Origin: Gracilariopsis chorda | Taxonomy: Eukaryota; Rhodophyta; Florideophyceae; Gracilariales; Gracilariaceae | DNA length: 64,000 nt | NCBI GenBank assembly: GCA_003194525.1 | Contig: NBIV01000008.1 | Coordinates: 496,001 to 560,000, forward strand | Reading direction: 5' to 3' | Shown here: in pieces, positions 11,740 to 22,243 of the stretch | Numbering within the stretch: position 1 is the stretch's first letter | Layout: every line of letters starts with the position of its first letter | Notes under the pieces: model-generated | The model's database searches: none | Seen by the model: the letters and a program-made list of their open reading frames with translations, nothing else | What the model was told of the DNA's origin: nothing | Position numbers and translations under genes: made by a program

Positions 11740-12045
11740 ATGAAACAAACTCACAAATCCACCCATCTGCTCAACCGCGCCTGCAAATGGGAGCCTCAAT
11801 TACTCCAAAACGTGTGGCTAAAAACCAAAATAGACTTAAAACACAAACTGACACGGTTCCAAATTCCAACAGCCGTTCAAGCGCGAGTCACCCGAGATAC
11901 ACAACGTGCATTACACCAGACCAAGATTGTCCGTCGTGAAAAACATCGTTTCTACCCTAACATACTACGTTTAAAACAAAGCGGGATGAAAAAACTCGCC
12001 ACGCACATACAGCGATATGAGCTCACAGGTAGATATGCGCCCTGA
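11740..12045 (+). CDS. Basic 101-aa ORF of the duplicated unit, copy 1
   Basis: A Lys/Arg/Gln-rich frame without Cys clusters or membrane segments. The same frame is open in copy 2 (27947-28306, 119 aa, with a longer start). The two share stretches such as QLLQNVWLKTKIDLKHKL and RYELTGRY. Almost every nucleotide difference between the copies changes an amino acid, which argues against selection on this frame. It is divergent to the Cys-rich gene, with about 440 bp between the starts. I do not recognise a family; it may be non-coding. Confidence 0.3.
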   Translation: MKQTHKSTHLLNRACKWEPQLLQNVWLKTKIDLKHKLTRFQIPTAVQARVTRDTQRALHQTKIVRREKHRFYPNILRLKQSGMKKLATHIQRYELTGRYAP

Positions 12046-12357
12046 AAAACTGGAAAACGGTTTGTTTGCGATAGCAATCAAATATGAAACAAATAAGTTC
12101 AAAAACCAAACCAATCGAAGAAACATACCATTTAATCAACAAAAACCCAAAACGTTCAACACAAAAACGTATTTCAATGTTGTGTTTTGAAATATCTACA
12201 TTTTCACAACCTTGCTTTTTGATTCAGTTGCAATCTGCTTCAATAAACCTATACGTAAACAATTGTTAAATTAACCCTTTTTAACGCAACCAGTTGCCTA
12301 TACAAATACTATACATATGCATAAAAGTATATTTGTCACATAGATTTCATAATCGTA

Positions 12358-14504
12358 TTTGTAGCAGGAGAGCTAGACGATGCAAATGCCCGCCCTGACC
12401 ACTTAGTCCCTCGTTGGAAGACGCCGTTTTCCAGACTAGCAGCGACTCCGTGACGTTTGATCTGTTCGCTGATGCCCTATTTCTGTTGCCTCGCAGCTGT
12501 TTCCTCTCTTCATGGACACCTTTTTCGTTTTCCATTTCCTGCTGTCCTCGGAAATATGGTCCAGCCGTGTTCTGCCATTTCTGCTTCCATTCGAAGCTCC
12601 GGGGCGAGTATATGGCATGTGGATCTTTCTTGGCGAGAAGCTGCTCGTGACAGTTACATACTCTGCTATCTGTGCACAGAATTTTCTATCTAAGCGCGGT
12701 CATACGACTTTTACCCCGGTACAGTTGTATACCTTTTTCTCACATGTTTAACAAGGTGCAGACTGTTTGTGTTGATGGCCCCCGGCTAGGCCAGCACTCC
12801 AAAGATGCCAAAAGAAAATATTGGATAAAGTGGTTCATTGTAATTTCTTATAGGCATGCTAATTAAGAGTTTACTAGGCTATTTAAACACGTCTGCTTAC
12901 TGAACTTTTTGGTTCTCCGAATGGACAGTTTGCTCATTTTCTGACTTGAAAAATCTCCAAACCTGGGCAAAAGGGCACGTGACACCTGTTTTAATGTCCC
13001 TCTATTCAAATGTAATCAGGCTGTCTGCCTGTCTCTCAAGAGGGCAAGGTGCTCATTTCCATTCACATAAAATGAAGCCAAGGGGTTACACGCTTCAGCA
13101 AGAGAGCTCAACAGCTTATTTTCTCTAGCAGTTTTTAATCATATCCAGGTATTTTTGTCCCAGAGACCAGCTCAAAGCACACGCATTTCCACACACTTGA
13201 GCTATCCGATAGAGCCTGCAAGGTAAGAGTTATGCCGGAGTTATCTGCATCCAAAGTTACTCGCCCTTCACCAAGTAATATATGAAGGTCTATGTTAAAA
13301 CTCGTTCCAGAATACGGGAACTTGAGTCTTTCCAAACTTCATATACAGGTCATGTTGCGAAGGATTTGCTGCCCGACACAAAGAAAGCACATGAATGAGT
13401 GGTTTTTTTGTGACGCTCTTTTCTTCTCCTCCCCCTCACTATGTGTCCTGTCACACATCCTCACCGATTTTCGCACTCCTTCTGCTCATGTTTATCAGGC
13501 TTTTTCTGAGGCATGGATCCATAGATTATGTCGCTCTAACGGCATTATTTACATTTTTTGGTGCACGCCAAGGCCTTTACATCACGTTTGTTGATCTCCT
13601 AGTATCCTATACGGCCCAAACCGATTGCTGCTAACAAATGCAAGCTCTCAGGATAGGCGAAAAGTAGTCAGCAGAATGAAAACCTAAGAGAACCATCAAA
13701 TACGCTCCTGCAATCAAAGCGCGAACTGGGTTTTCTCTGTTACACCAACATTTATATGCCTTCATACTCCAAAGATTTAAATATGCGACTATCAACGACT
13801 TGTTTGCTTTCAGATTGTTGGAGAGTATACATTCTTTTTCACTCACAATATTTTAGTCAAATCAAAACGACATGAAACCATAGCATTCTGTTCACTTCGC
13901 ACATAATCTCACAAAACCCAGGACGCATATCAAAATGAAGTGCTCAGTTAAGTGCCGTTGCATGATTATGTATGTGGACTATGAGAATAAAAACACGTTG
14001 TCGTGGGGGATTTTTCTGGTGGAATTTTGAACGTGCCAAATTTAAAAAGAATTGGATGCGATTGCGAGCTGATGCGCTCTCAAGACTGAACGTTCGCGAC
14101 GTCATGCGTGACCGACGGCTATGGCAAACACCAGTGTATACTGCGCACTGTAGGTTCGCACCGCAGGCTGTAACAGAACAGACGAGGTGACAGAGAAAGA
14201 TTTGAGAAGATCAAGCGTAATAGGCGGAAAACAACAGGTCGACGGTTTTCATTCGTCCATCGAGCTCGCGTACAAAGCGTCAACCACGAACGAGTTGGCT
14301 CAAATTGACATTTGAATAGTGTTCGCGTGTGCCTAAGTATATCTATTTTCATACACGCCAAACTGGGTCATGCTTCCAAAAGCACTTGCAATATGGCCAT
14401 CGGATGGAACTGGGGGCCATATGGTTTTATTAAGCATGTTACATCGTAAGATTGGTGGATTAAAGGTCACGTTTTTGAAACGGTAAATACCGCACAAAGC
14501 TTCC
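12358..14504. other. 2.1 kb between the two copies; no gene recognised
   Basis: Neither strand shows a known domain. Frames such as 13135-13335 (minus, 66 aa) and 13972-14190 (plus, 72 aa) are short and have no neighbouring exon I could connect. Base composition is mixed, without the C-rich/G-rich asymmetry of the repeat unit. The stretch has no second copy in this window. Confidence 0.3.
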
Positions 14505-15355
14505 ATATTCCGTTAAACGTGCTTGTGGTGGTTTCGATTTATTTGATTCTCTCATGCGATGGCGTGCTTTACGCGGATGCTCTCCACGCGCCTCTGAAGC
14601 GGCTCGGAATACAACTATGCTTGAAAGCATAATTAAGTTACCGGTAACCTGACCTGCTGGAGCGAGTCTAATAGTAAGGAACAAATGTGTACCTGTCCGG
14701 CCTACAGACAGGTACACACATAGCCTTCATGCTAGCAGACGCTTGTACAGGCTCATAACAATAAGGGATATCTATGATAGAAACCGCGCAATGAAGCTGT
14801 TTGCTTCGAGGGAGATGAGTGGAGGCTGGTTCGCTAAGAGAGGTTATAGCGCATTCCACAAATGCGCGTGTTCCCCAATTGTTGGCAGTGGTGAGGGTTA
14901 CAAAGGTAGAGTTACCATGCCGGAGTAACGCTTCCTTTCGGGAGAGTTTTGAGTAGTCTGCGGTCTGCTTTATGCTTTTTGGTCAAAAGGTATTTCAGGT
15001 GCACGGCACGTGGATGAATTGCAAGGTAGCGGTGTTCTAAGTTTGGAGATAACTTTATTGAAGACGACTATCGGAAAGTCGACAGCCCGATTTCTGACGC
15101 GCGATTTACACGAGAAAAGATTGTGGTTGGTAGGGGCTGCAACTCCTTGCGGCTAAGTTTTCTAGTGTGGTGTACGCGAATGAAGAGTGGTGCATACATG
15201 ACGCAAGTGCTAAGCTCTGTTAACAGTATAAACAAGATTGGGCACTACGCGAAAGGCCGTTCTAAGATTTGAAGAGCAGAAGGGCGTCAAGTAGATAACC
15301 TATGTGTGTGTGTTTATATGAGCTGGCGTCTCTAATTCCAAGACTACGGTAGGGG

Positions 15356-15802
15356 TTACACTGAGAAGAACCACTCTCTCTCTAGATATACCAACAGCTT
15401 TTCTGGCCATGTCCTTACTATTGATTCGGCGTCAGAGCCCTGCCTCTCTCGGAGAGGCGGGAGCTCTTGACGCCGGGATGCCGCTCTTCGGCGGCATCTA
15501 AGAACGAAATGGTCTACACTATTAAGTAGGTTGAGCCCACATCCGAGCGAGCAGAAACATTTCCTGTTGTTGAGAAAAGTGGAGACTGGATGTAGCGTCG
15601 GAAGGTGACCTATAAATATCTGCGACAGGGCTGTATGCGCCCTCCTTAGAATCAACATCTTTGATAGTGTCTCTGGGACTTCGCTTACTAGCTCTGTGCT
15701 AGTAAGACGGACGCAGGTTTTCTGTTTTACTTCCAGGAAGTCGATCTCTTTCCGGAGCTGCTGCGCTAAGGGGAGACCAGATAGTATGTGGGTGTAGAGC
15801 AT
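15356..15802 (-). CDS. Hypothetical 148-aa ORF of the duplicated unit, copy 2
   Basis: Counterpart of 10255-10701, with about nine amino-acid differences. It is open over the same length. As in copy 1, the differences mostly alter residues, so the frame gives no sign of constraint. No family is recognised. Confidence 0.3.
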   Translation of the reverse strand: MLYTHILSGLPLAQQLRKEIDFLEVKQKTCVRLTSTELVSEVPETLSKMLILRRAHTALSQIFIGHLPTLHPVSTFLNNRKCFCSLGCGLNLLNSVDHFVLRCRRRAASRRQELPPLRERQGSDAESIVRTWPEKLLVYLEREWFFSV

Positions 15803-15902
15803 CGCAACGACAAAGATGTGGCTTTGGTTCAGTGTGTTGAGTTAATGAGTGACACATGGACAAGCCCTCGTTGAAGCGAGACCACACATGGGTGGCGAAA
15901 TG

Positions 15903-16400
15903 TTACCGACGTGATCGAGAGGAAGCATGAGTAATACAGCATCTGACACAAACCAAGCGGTGTTGGTTCCTACAGCGACGACAGAGGGTGGAGCTAGCGC
16001 AATCAATACAAATGTCCTCGCGACAAAACTCGCAAATCCGGATCATGCAGTGGCACTTCAGCGTTCTGCGGCAGGAGATGCAGTTGGTGAAAGTTGTTTC
16101 CCGACCAGCGCATCGTGGACAGAGCGGCGGGTAGACGTTCTCGAAGGTAATTTCAGGCTGACAGCGGAAGCACTTTTGCTTGCCCTCGTGCGTGACCATG
16201 ACGGAACAGTGGGTGCAGTAGATGCGGCGACATACGTCGCATCTCTCTATGTCGTCGCACGATTGGCATACCCAGTGGTGGCAGACGTTACAGATTCGGT
16301 TGCGGCCACGGGAACGGTGGCGGGTTCTGTTCCACTGACTGGGGCAGAAGGCGCATTCGACGACGACTTCATTTCTGGGGGTGACGGAGACGGTGGACAT
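15903..16400 (-). CDS. Cys-rich zinc-binding protein, copy 2 (165 aa)
   Basis: Identical in sequence to the copy at 10802-11299, synonymous positions included, with the same start context and the same series of Cys pairs. The upstream in-frame Pro-rich leader of copy 1 is shifted out of frame here by an indel in the GGT tract, which supports the internal ATG as the real start. About 300 bp upstream, at 16706, the large Harbinger insertion replaces the original upstream region, so this copy's promoter may be altered. The function is unknown; zinc binding is inferred from the Cys pattern. Confidence 0.6.
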   Translation of the reverse strand: MSTVSVTPRNEVVVECAFCPSQWNRTRHRSRGRNRICNVCHHWVCQSCDDIERCDVCRRIYCTHCSVMVTHEGKQKCFRCQPEITFENVYPPLCPRCAGRETTFTNCISCRRTLKCHCMIRICEFCREDICIDCASSTLCRRCRNQHRLVCVRCCITHASSRSRR

Positions 16401-16790
16401 GGTGGGGTTGGGGAGGCAGAGGGTGGTGGTGGTGGTGTGTGAGGTGGAGAGGATGGGGAGAGTATGGAAGGGATGTGGAGGTTGAGAGGGTATGGGGGTG
16501 CGTTGGGGAGAGGGTGGGACAAGTGGGGAAGAGGTGGCGAGAAGTGGGGTTGAAATAGGAATTGGGGAGAGGTTTATAGATGATGATGAGGCGTGTCATA
16601 TACTGGTAGCGGGATGGGAGGTGGGGTTGGACGTTGCGAGAGGTGGCGGAGTGAGAGGGTTGAGCGAGCGGTGGGCGTGACTTGGAACAGAAGCGATGAG
16701 ATTTAGGGCCGTTCTATGACTTTCTTAGTCTGCGCAAGGTTAACTCTGAATTAAAAAACTTTCGATTTCTGTCCATTTTTGTTGTCTGTA

Positions 16791-18317
16791 CAGTCCGCGT
16801 CAAAAATATAAGACCGGCCATGTACAAAAAAAAATCATAATCCTCATGCCAATTCCCCATTTCCTTTAACCTCCACTCTAAAGCACGCAAATCGTGCTCG
16901 TAATGAACTAAAAAGCATTATAGTAGGCTAACAATCAATAAAACACTGCTTTTGACCAATCAAAAGTATAGGACCACTTTACTGCTGCCTATCTTAGGCT
17001 ACACTACGCAGTCAATACTTTGTTTTCGCACCTTGGGCAGCGAGTATAGCAATGCAGCGAGGCTGCATGCTGTCGATATGAACTTGCAATACTTCATCAC
17101 TAAGTTTATTCCACTCAGTAAAAATCGTTTATTTTAGTTCTACCAAGCTAAACTGACTTGCATTGTAATACACACGGCGCGCTAGTATAGCAAATATGTT
17201 TTCGATTGGATTCATATCTCGCGCTCTAGGCCAGTCCTATAAAGAAATGCTTTTTGAAGCAAACCAGTTCCTAGAGTGCTCAGAAGCATGAATTGGGCAG
17301 ATATCTTGCTGAAACACCCACAACTCTCTTTGTGTTACATCCGCCTAATCCAATAAATGATCTTTGAGTAGCTTCGTATATTATTTAGATTTTTGATTTC
17401 CATTCATAACAACCAAAAAGAACTCTACCAAATTAGGAAAAACAGCTACAAATCATGATTAAGCCACCTCCTTTTTGTCGTTTAGAAACAAAAGATCTTT
17501 TTAACAACTGGCAGTTGAGTATCATACGAAGCCATTCTATTCGTTCAAGCTAAATTTCTTCTCGTCCGAATGAATATCTTTGCGCTAAGTGTTAGCGCTG
17601 TATGTGACGTATTCTGTAGCCCCTTCTTGACTTAATTGGTTATGATCGGGTGCTAGACAAATTTTACTTCAGCTTCTTGTGAACAATCTGGTTGTTTGTT
17701 TTCAATGCACGGTGAATACTAGAGGTTGATATAAAAAGCTGTATAATCTTGTTAACACTAAAAAAATCTCACTGGTTTGTTCATTGTCACGAAAAACCCC
17801 CTTTTCATCCAAATAATTGAGGTTTTGTGACCTTATAGTCCTTTTTTTGGACTGTACGTTTGTCGGGACTCTAAAAGTTTGTTACGAATGTTTTGGAGCA
17901 CTTGATGATTGCAGAAATCTCTCTGTGCTTCATTTTTTGTTGGCTGAGAGAACAAATTGCTCCTTTCTCTTTTTCGTTAAGAGGGCGTCCACCAAGCAGG
18001 ATGTACGTGTTCCTCAGCTCTTCAGTGAAACTGGGAGTACGGAAAAGGCAGGAGGCTGGTCACAAGCAGTCCGGAACGTTGAAGTATTTGCTACCTTTCC
18101 AATTTGGCGCGAAAGTGAGCGCAACTGTTTTGCTCCAATATTTATGGCTTACTCTGTAATAACTTCTATATATTTGATAGTATTTACTTCTGATTTGTAT
18201 ACAATTTTTGTTCTATTAAACTAAGGTTCTAAACAGTTTCAAGTTCATGCCTGTTTGACGTGTTCCCTATATATCTGTGGTTCTGAGTGGCTGGTCTTAT
18301 ACTTTTGACGCGCACTG
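16791..18317 (-). mobile_element. Tc1/mariner element nested in the Harbinger element
   Basis: The ends are CAGTCCGCGTCAAAA and, reverse-complemented, CAGTGCGCGTCAAAA. The inverted repeat continues to about 29 bp with three mismatches. TA flanks both ends (16789-16790 and 18318-18319), the Tc1/mariner target duplication. A degenerate second copy of the repeat core lies near 16962, as in IR/DR-type Tc1 elements. The 1527-bp element encodes a broken transposase on the minus strand. Confidence 0.88.
17012..18003 (-). pseudogene. Tc1-like transposase, degenerate
   Basis: The N-terminal paired helix-turn-helix part is readable at about 17830-18003 as GRPLNEKEKGAI and REISAIIKCSKTFVTNFL, the usual Tc1 DNA-binding signature. 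The catalytic C-terminal part appears at about 17180-17225 as RDMNPIENIFAIL, the conserved block around the last catalytic acid. The C-terminus ends in a stop at 17012. The middle, with the first two catalytic Asp regions, is split by several frameshifts and stops, so no transposase can be made. Confidence 0.8.
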
Positions 18318-18883
18318 TATGGAAGAAGAGGACAAAGCTGGACGGGCATTTACATTACATGCCAAAGAGTATTCATTCCTCCAATTCCATACAGTGCATG
18401 AGGTTCGGAGCAGTTTAGAGGAAATAGGAATATATCTACGAAAGAGGTCAATATCATTTTTAGTGTATTACCTGTTGCCCTTCTTCCGTACTTGCCTTCC
18501 AAAAATTGCCTTTTCTTTTATCTTTCCAACGTCCTATTTTGAGCTCCCATAACTCCATCTGGGGGTTTCCTTTGATTGTTTCCTTTTCACAATGTCTCTA
18601 GGAATGTTCTGGTACGGATTAGAAACCCAAAAGAAAAAAAACAATTCAGGGTTTAGCACAAATTCAAGTAACGTACACGGCGTCATTTTTGCTTTCAGCA
18701 TGCATTGTTTGGGCCTCGTTGACGTCTGTGGTGATCTTAATTTGGTTGCATCGCTAGCAAGTTGTTCTTGTGAGACTTTTCAGAATCTATGCTACTCTAC
18801 TTAGCTTTTAAAAGAATTTTGGGGCGTTTTAGTCCCTGCAGTAAGGTAATCCTTCGCAAAGATTATTAGGAACGTTACTGCAG

Positions 18884-18893
18884 ATATAAAAAA
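18884..18893 (+). promoter_or_regulatory. Possible TATA box inside the Harbinger element
   Basis: TATAAAAAAG lies about 60-70 bases upstream of an ATG at 18953, with TCAGCACT initiator-like sequence between. The spacing is right for a core promoter driving rightward transcription toward the transposase. There is no other support. Confidence 0.3.
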
Positions 18894-18952
18894 GCGTGTG
18901 CCTATCCCACTCAGCACTTCAAAGGCCTTATCTTGACTCATGGATTGAATAA

Positions 18953-19123
18953 ATGGATACCAGTGGATTTCAAAGTTTGGTAAATTCTATGCCTGGGTCT
19001 AGTGATGCAAAGGTTCTGATGGAGCTTTGTAAAATTATGCAGAGAAAGTTTCATATTCGAATTGATCCTGCTTGTAGATTTGTGTGCTCAGACCTTTACT
19101 CATTATGGTCCCTTCGCATATAA
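18953..19123 (+). CDS. Short ORF, 56 aa, after the TATA-like site
   Basis: The frame starts MDTSGFQSLVNSMPG and ends at TAA (19121-19123). A second acidic frame, with CSSDEEDALFDSL, follows at about 19144-19233. Together they could be the degraded 5' part of the Harbinger transposase gene or a first exon. I see no domain. Confidence 0.25.
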   Translation: MDTSGFQSLVNSMPGSSDAKVLMELCKIMQRKFHIRIDPACRFVCSDLYSLWSLRI

Positions 19124-19297
19124 ATACAGAGCTTTTCGTGGAAATGTTGAATGAAAGTGGCGTAATGAATAGTTATTGCAGTTCTGACGAAGAGGATGCG
19201 TTATTCGATTCTTTGGGATCATGGAAGGATTAATGAGACGTTGTTCAGAATTTGAAATACATTCAGAACTTGAACTGGAATATTTCTTCTCAACATT

Positions 19298-19987
19298 TTA
19301 GTCAGCGTGAGAAACACGGCAGCAAATGTAGCACGTTTCGTTTCCTTTGCATGCAGGGGCAGCACGACTCATCCATGCCCTCAACACGGCGTCATGTTTC
19401 TTTTTCTCATACGATTTGAGATCAGACATGACAGGCCAGCCTTTCTTTGAAGGTCGACAGTTGGTACAGAGAAGCATGGGACCCGGTTCTCGTCCCTCAA
19501 ATGGGTTGCGGTAAGGAGCCGTAACAACATGAGCCCTCTTGATAAGTTGAGATTGAGTGAGGCTGAAAGGAAGAGAAGGTCTGCGCTCATTTTCTTCACA
19601 ACAAGCCTCACGCACACGACCTCTAGGCAATTTTGGATGATCTCTTGTGACCTCCCTGTCCAAACTCACCACTCCCACAACTACCTCTATGCATGTAATA
19701 GGCTACCTGTCGGAAAGTAGCAAGAAAACAGCGATCAGGGTTCATTCATCAACCCAAAGAAAGTGACGCTCGTTGAGGAGCCGATGTTGGACGCGAGAAA
19801 AGCTGGGAACAGTCCGTATTCTCAATAGAGTGTTGCATGGGACAACAAAATCACACTTTTTCCCAAGCAGCTGATATGAGTGTTTTGAGTGGTATGATAA
19901 CCCTGATTTACGTATTTTTCCGCGTCCCCGCAGTCTGTGTATCATGACCTGACTCACTTTTTCTCCCAGCACTACCACTTTCCTCAA
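19298..19987 (-). CDS. Unidentified Cys-containing ORF, possibly spliced
   Basis: Two minus-strand frames, 19742-19987 and 19298-19678, are in the same register. They are separated by a stretch that ends in a pyrimidine-rich TTTCCGACAG acceptor-like site, so an intron or a pair of stops lies between them. The C-terminal part has LLCTNCRPSKK and TCYICCR, a possible zinc-binding pair. I do not recognise a family; it may be another captured fragment inside the Harbinger element. Confidence 0.3.
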
Positions 19988-20149
19988 AATCGTTCGAAAT
20001 CAAGCATTTCAGAATCCTACAAAAGAAGACCAGTGAAGACGAACAACGATGTTGTGTATTTTCCACATTATTTGCCCTACAATATACGCGCAACTGAAAG
20101 AAGCCGACAATCGAGCATTCCGATGCGTCCTACCTTGAAGATCGTTTGA

Positions 20150-21225
20150 TACACAAGCAAACATTGAGAGTATTTCCGACAATATGTTTAAAAGGATGTA
20201 CCGTGGTTCCAAATCTCAATTCATGTTTCTGCTATACAAAAAACAAACCGAAATACAACGACACCAGAATAATGCTTCTAACATTGCACGTTCTCTACAT
20301 CTTTCAGTTATGCTGTTTGTTACTTAACAATTGCCAGGAGGAGCACCTTATCTTGACGTTTCGTGGCCGTATGGTACTGGAGCTTCTATGGTGTTCCATA
20401 TTTTCTCTGACACACTACTATCCATGGATCGTATTTTTCCCAAAATACAATTTCCAGTCACAGAACAAGAGTGTTGAAAAGAGGTAGAACTTTTTCAGTG
20501 CTTGAAAAACTTTTTTTTCCATGGTACCATCGCCGTGCTGGGCTGCATTGCAATTGAAATTCGCTGCCCTACTCTGCAGGACACACCAGACCCAATGAAA
20601 TATTACAACCGTAATAAGTTTTTTGCTCTTTTTGTGCAAGCAACGGTACTGGCAAACTACAAATTCTCTTCTTCCTCAGCCCGTCATTCCAGTGGGACTC
20701 ATGATATCATTGCTCTCAGTAACACAAAACTCTTCAATCTATTGCATGGTGATGAACTGCCAGCGTGGGCGGCTGTCTTGGCAAGCGATGCGTACTCACA
20801 CAAGTCTACAGTTTTGAGGCCTTACTTTTGTAGAAACCTCACACCAAAACAAGACGCATATAATGCATATTATTTTATAAATGCGAGCATGCGTCGAACA
20901 GCCATTTGGAATGCTCATATGTAGTTTTGGTATCTTCTGGTCTACGATAAGATATTCCTTGCGTAAAATTACTCTTATATTTATGATGGCTTGTAAGCTA
21001 CACAACTTGCTGATTGACTACTGTAACCACAGTTTGTATGAATATATTTCTCATCATGAGAACAACCATGTAGCTGGGAATTCTGTAGTTCACTCCCAAG
21101 ACAGACTACATACCGAGATGGATAATATGCGCGCGAGAAACCATGCCAGAGAGAGCTCTTTGCTGAGAGATGAACTCGCAGACAATCTGCAGAGAATGGG
21201 GCTTATTAGACGAAGAGCATGCTGA
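20150..21225 (+). pseudogene. PIF/Harbinger DDE transposase, degenerate
   Basis: In order one can read FKRMYRGSKSQF, ASNIARSLHLS, ASMVFHIFSDTLLSMD, YYNRNKFFALFVQA, HDIIALSN, LASDAYSHKS, VEQPFGMLICSFGIFW and KLHNLLIDYC. This is the full run of a PIF/Harbinger (DDE superfamily 4) nuclease. The second acid (SDAY) and the Glu (VEQPFG) are present. The first Asp is lost: the site reads LGCIAIEI where the family has LDGIAIEI. There is a stop in the N-terminal third and a frameshift in the overlap 20881-20924. It would cut and join the element's ends if intact; this copy cannot. Confidence 0.8.
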
Positions 21226-21426
21226 GTTGTGAGGGACATGTTCAGAGTACTGTCAAAAAAGGGGGCAACTTTAGCAGTGTTATGTAGGGAGCTAATGATG
21301 AAAAGGTAGATGAGAAAGCGAGAAAGGCATCTGCAGTGCGTTCAGGAACTGTTAAGAATGGTCCCTAGGCTTTCAGTATCCCTTAGCTCGTCTGACCTCA
21401 TATCCACTCAATAAGCAGTTGACACA

Positions 21427-22062
21427 GTGCTGAATGAAGCACTAACTTCAACCCCCTCCTCAACCCTGGCAGTTGTGACTCACACTGTTGACTGCAATGC
21501 AGCAGATTTGCATGACATTATTCGCAAGCGACGGCCAGATGTGCAAATCCATGGGGCCACCACCTGTGGTGCACTGTTTTCAAACACAAGAGCAATACCA
21601 AATGATGTTGGGACTCTCTTGATGGACAATCAAGACATGGAGGCTGCATCGAGCAATTTCGAAACCTGTGATGCAAAGGAGGCGACCAATCGAGTAGCTG
21701 CAAGGCTAAGAGAGCAGATTGGAGACATTTCAAACATTCTCCTCGCAACGTCACCTGGAATATAGGAGGAAGTTATCGACTGTTTCTCAGCAATTCTACC
21801 AAATGCAAGAATATTTGGTGGGTAGGCTGCAGACAACATTGTTGCAGGAGAGTGGAGCTTGCTTTTGGAAGATGGCGTGTTCTCAGCAATCTTGTCAGCG
21901 GTGGGCATGAAAGCTAATGTTTCTTTCGGATCTTGCTTGCTTCCACCGTGCGAGAAAAGGGATCAGTTGGCAACAATCACGAAATGCGAGGGCCGTGTCA
22001 CTTATGAAAATTTGTTAAGAGAGAATACAAAGGCATCGATACCCGGGTGCTGGTCGATTTAA
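21427..22062 (+). pseudogene. FIST-domain protein fragment
   Basis: A continuous frame with the FIST N features HGATTCGALFSNTRAIPNDV, LLATSPGI and LPNARIFGG, then AADNIVAGEWSLL and VSFGSCLLPP leading into the FIST C part (TITKCEGRV). FIST domains are sensory modules thought to bind small ligands such as amino acids. Two in-frame TAG codons (21763-21765 and 21823-21825) fall at otherwise conserved positions, and the C-terminal part decays after 22060. It lies inside the Harbinger element, 200 bp after its transposase, so a captured host fragment is the likeliest origin. Confidence 0.65.
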
Positions 22063-22243
22063 AAAGGAGCAGAGGCCAATAGACTTGCCATCAACCAGAG
22101 TTATCACATAGGAGGGAAGTTATCCAAGTATTCCAAACTTCTTAACCAGAGCTTCCTATTCTAGTGGGTATCTTGATCCCATTAGGTTGCATTCTGCAGA
22201 GTAAGCAAAAAGTACGAATCAATTCTTACGGAAATTTTCCGTC

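Larger units (their letters stand above)
9283..12357. repeat. 3.07-kb duplicated unit, copy 1 (uninterrupted)
   Basis: This unit recurs as copy 2 in three pieces: 14505-16705, 27346-27405 and 27914-28617. The left ends match at ATATTCC and the right ends at TTTCATAATCGTA. By eye the left 1.5 kb differs by about 2 percent, plus 13-bp and roughly 105-bp deletions in copy 2. The Cys-rich coding part does not differ at all, and the right 0.7 kb differs by about 8 percent. No terminal inverted repeats, LTRs or target duplications are evident, so the unit's nature is open: an unknown mobile element or a dispersed segmental duplication. Copy 1 keeps the empty sites of both Harbinger insertions found in copy 2. 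Confidence 0.8.
14505..16705. repeat. 3.07-kb duplicated unit, copy 2, left part
   Basis: Matches 9283-11606 almost base for base apart from small deletions. It ends at GATTTA, where the 10.6-kb Harbinger element begins. The unit resumes at 27349 and, after a second insertion, at 27917. Because copy 1 runs straight through both points, copy 2 is the interrupted one. Confidence 0.85.

Noticed and set aside
12414-12760. Overlapping plus-strand frames rich in Phe, Ser and Cys
   Set aside because: Three frames are open at once with no domain, and the content fits pyrimidine-rich composition; no gene called.
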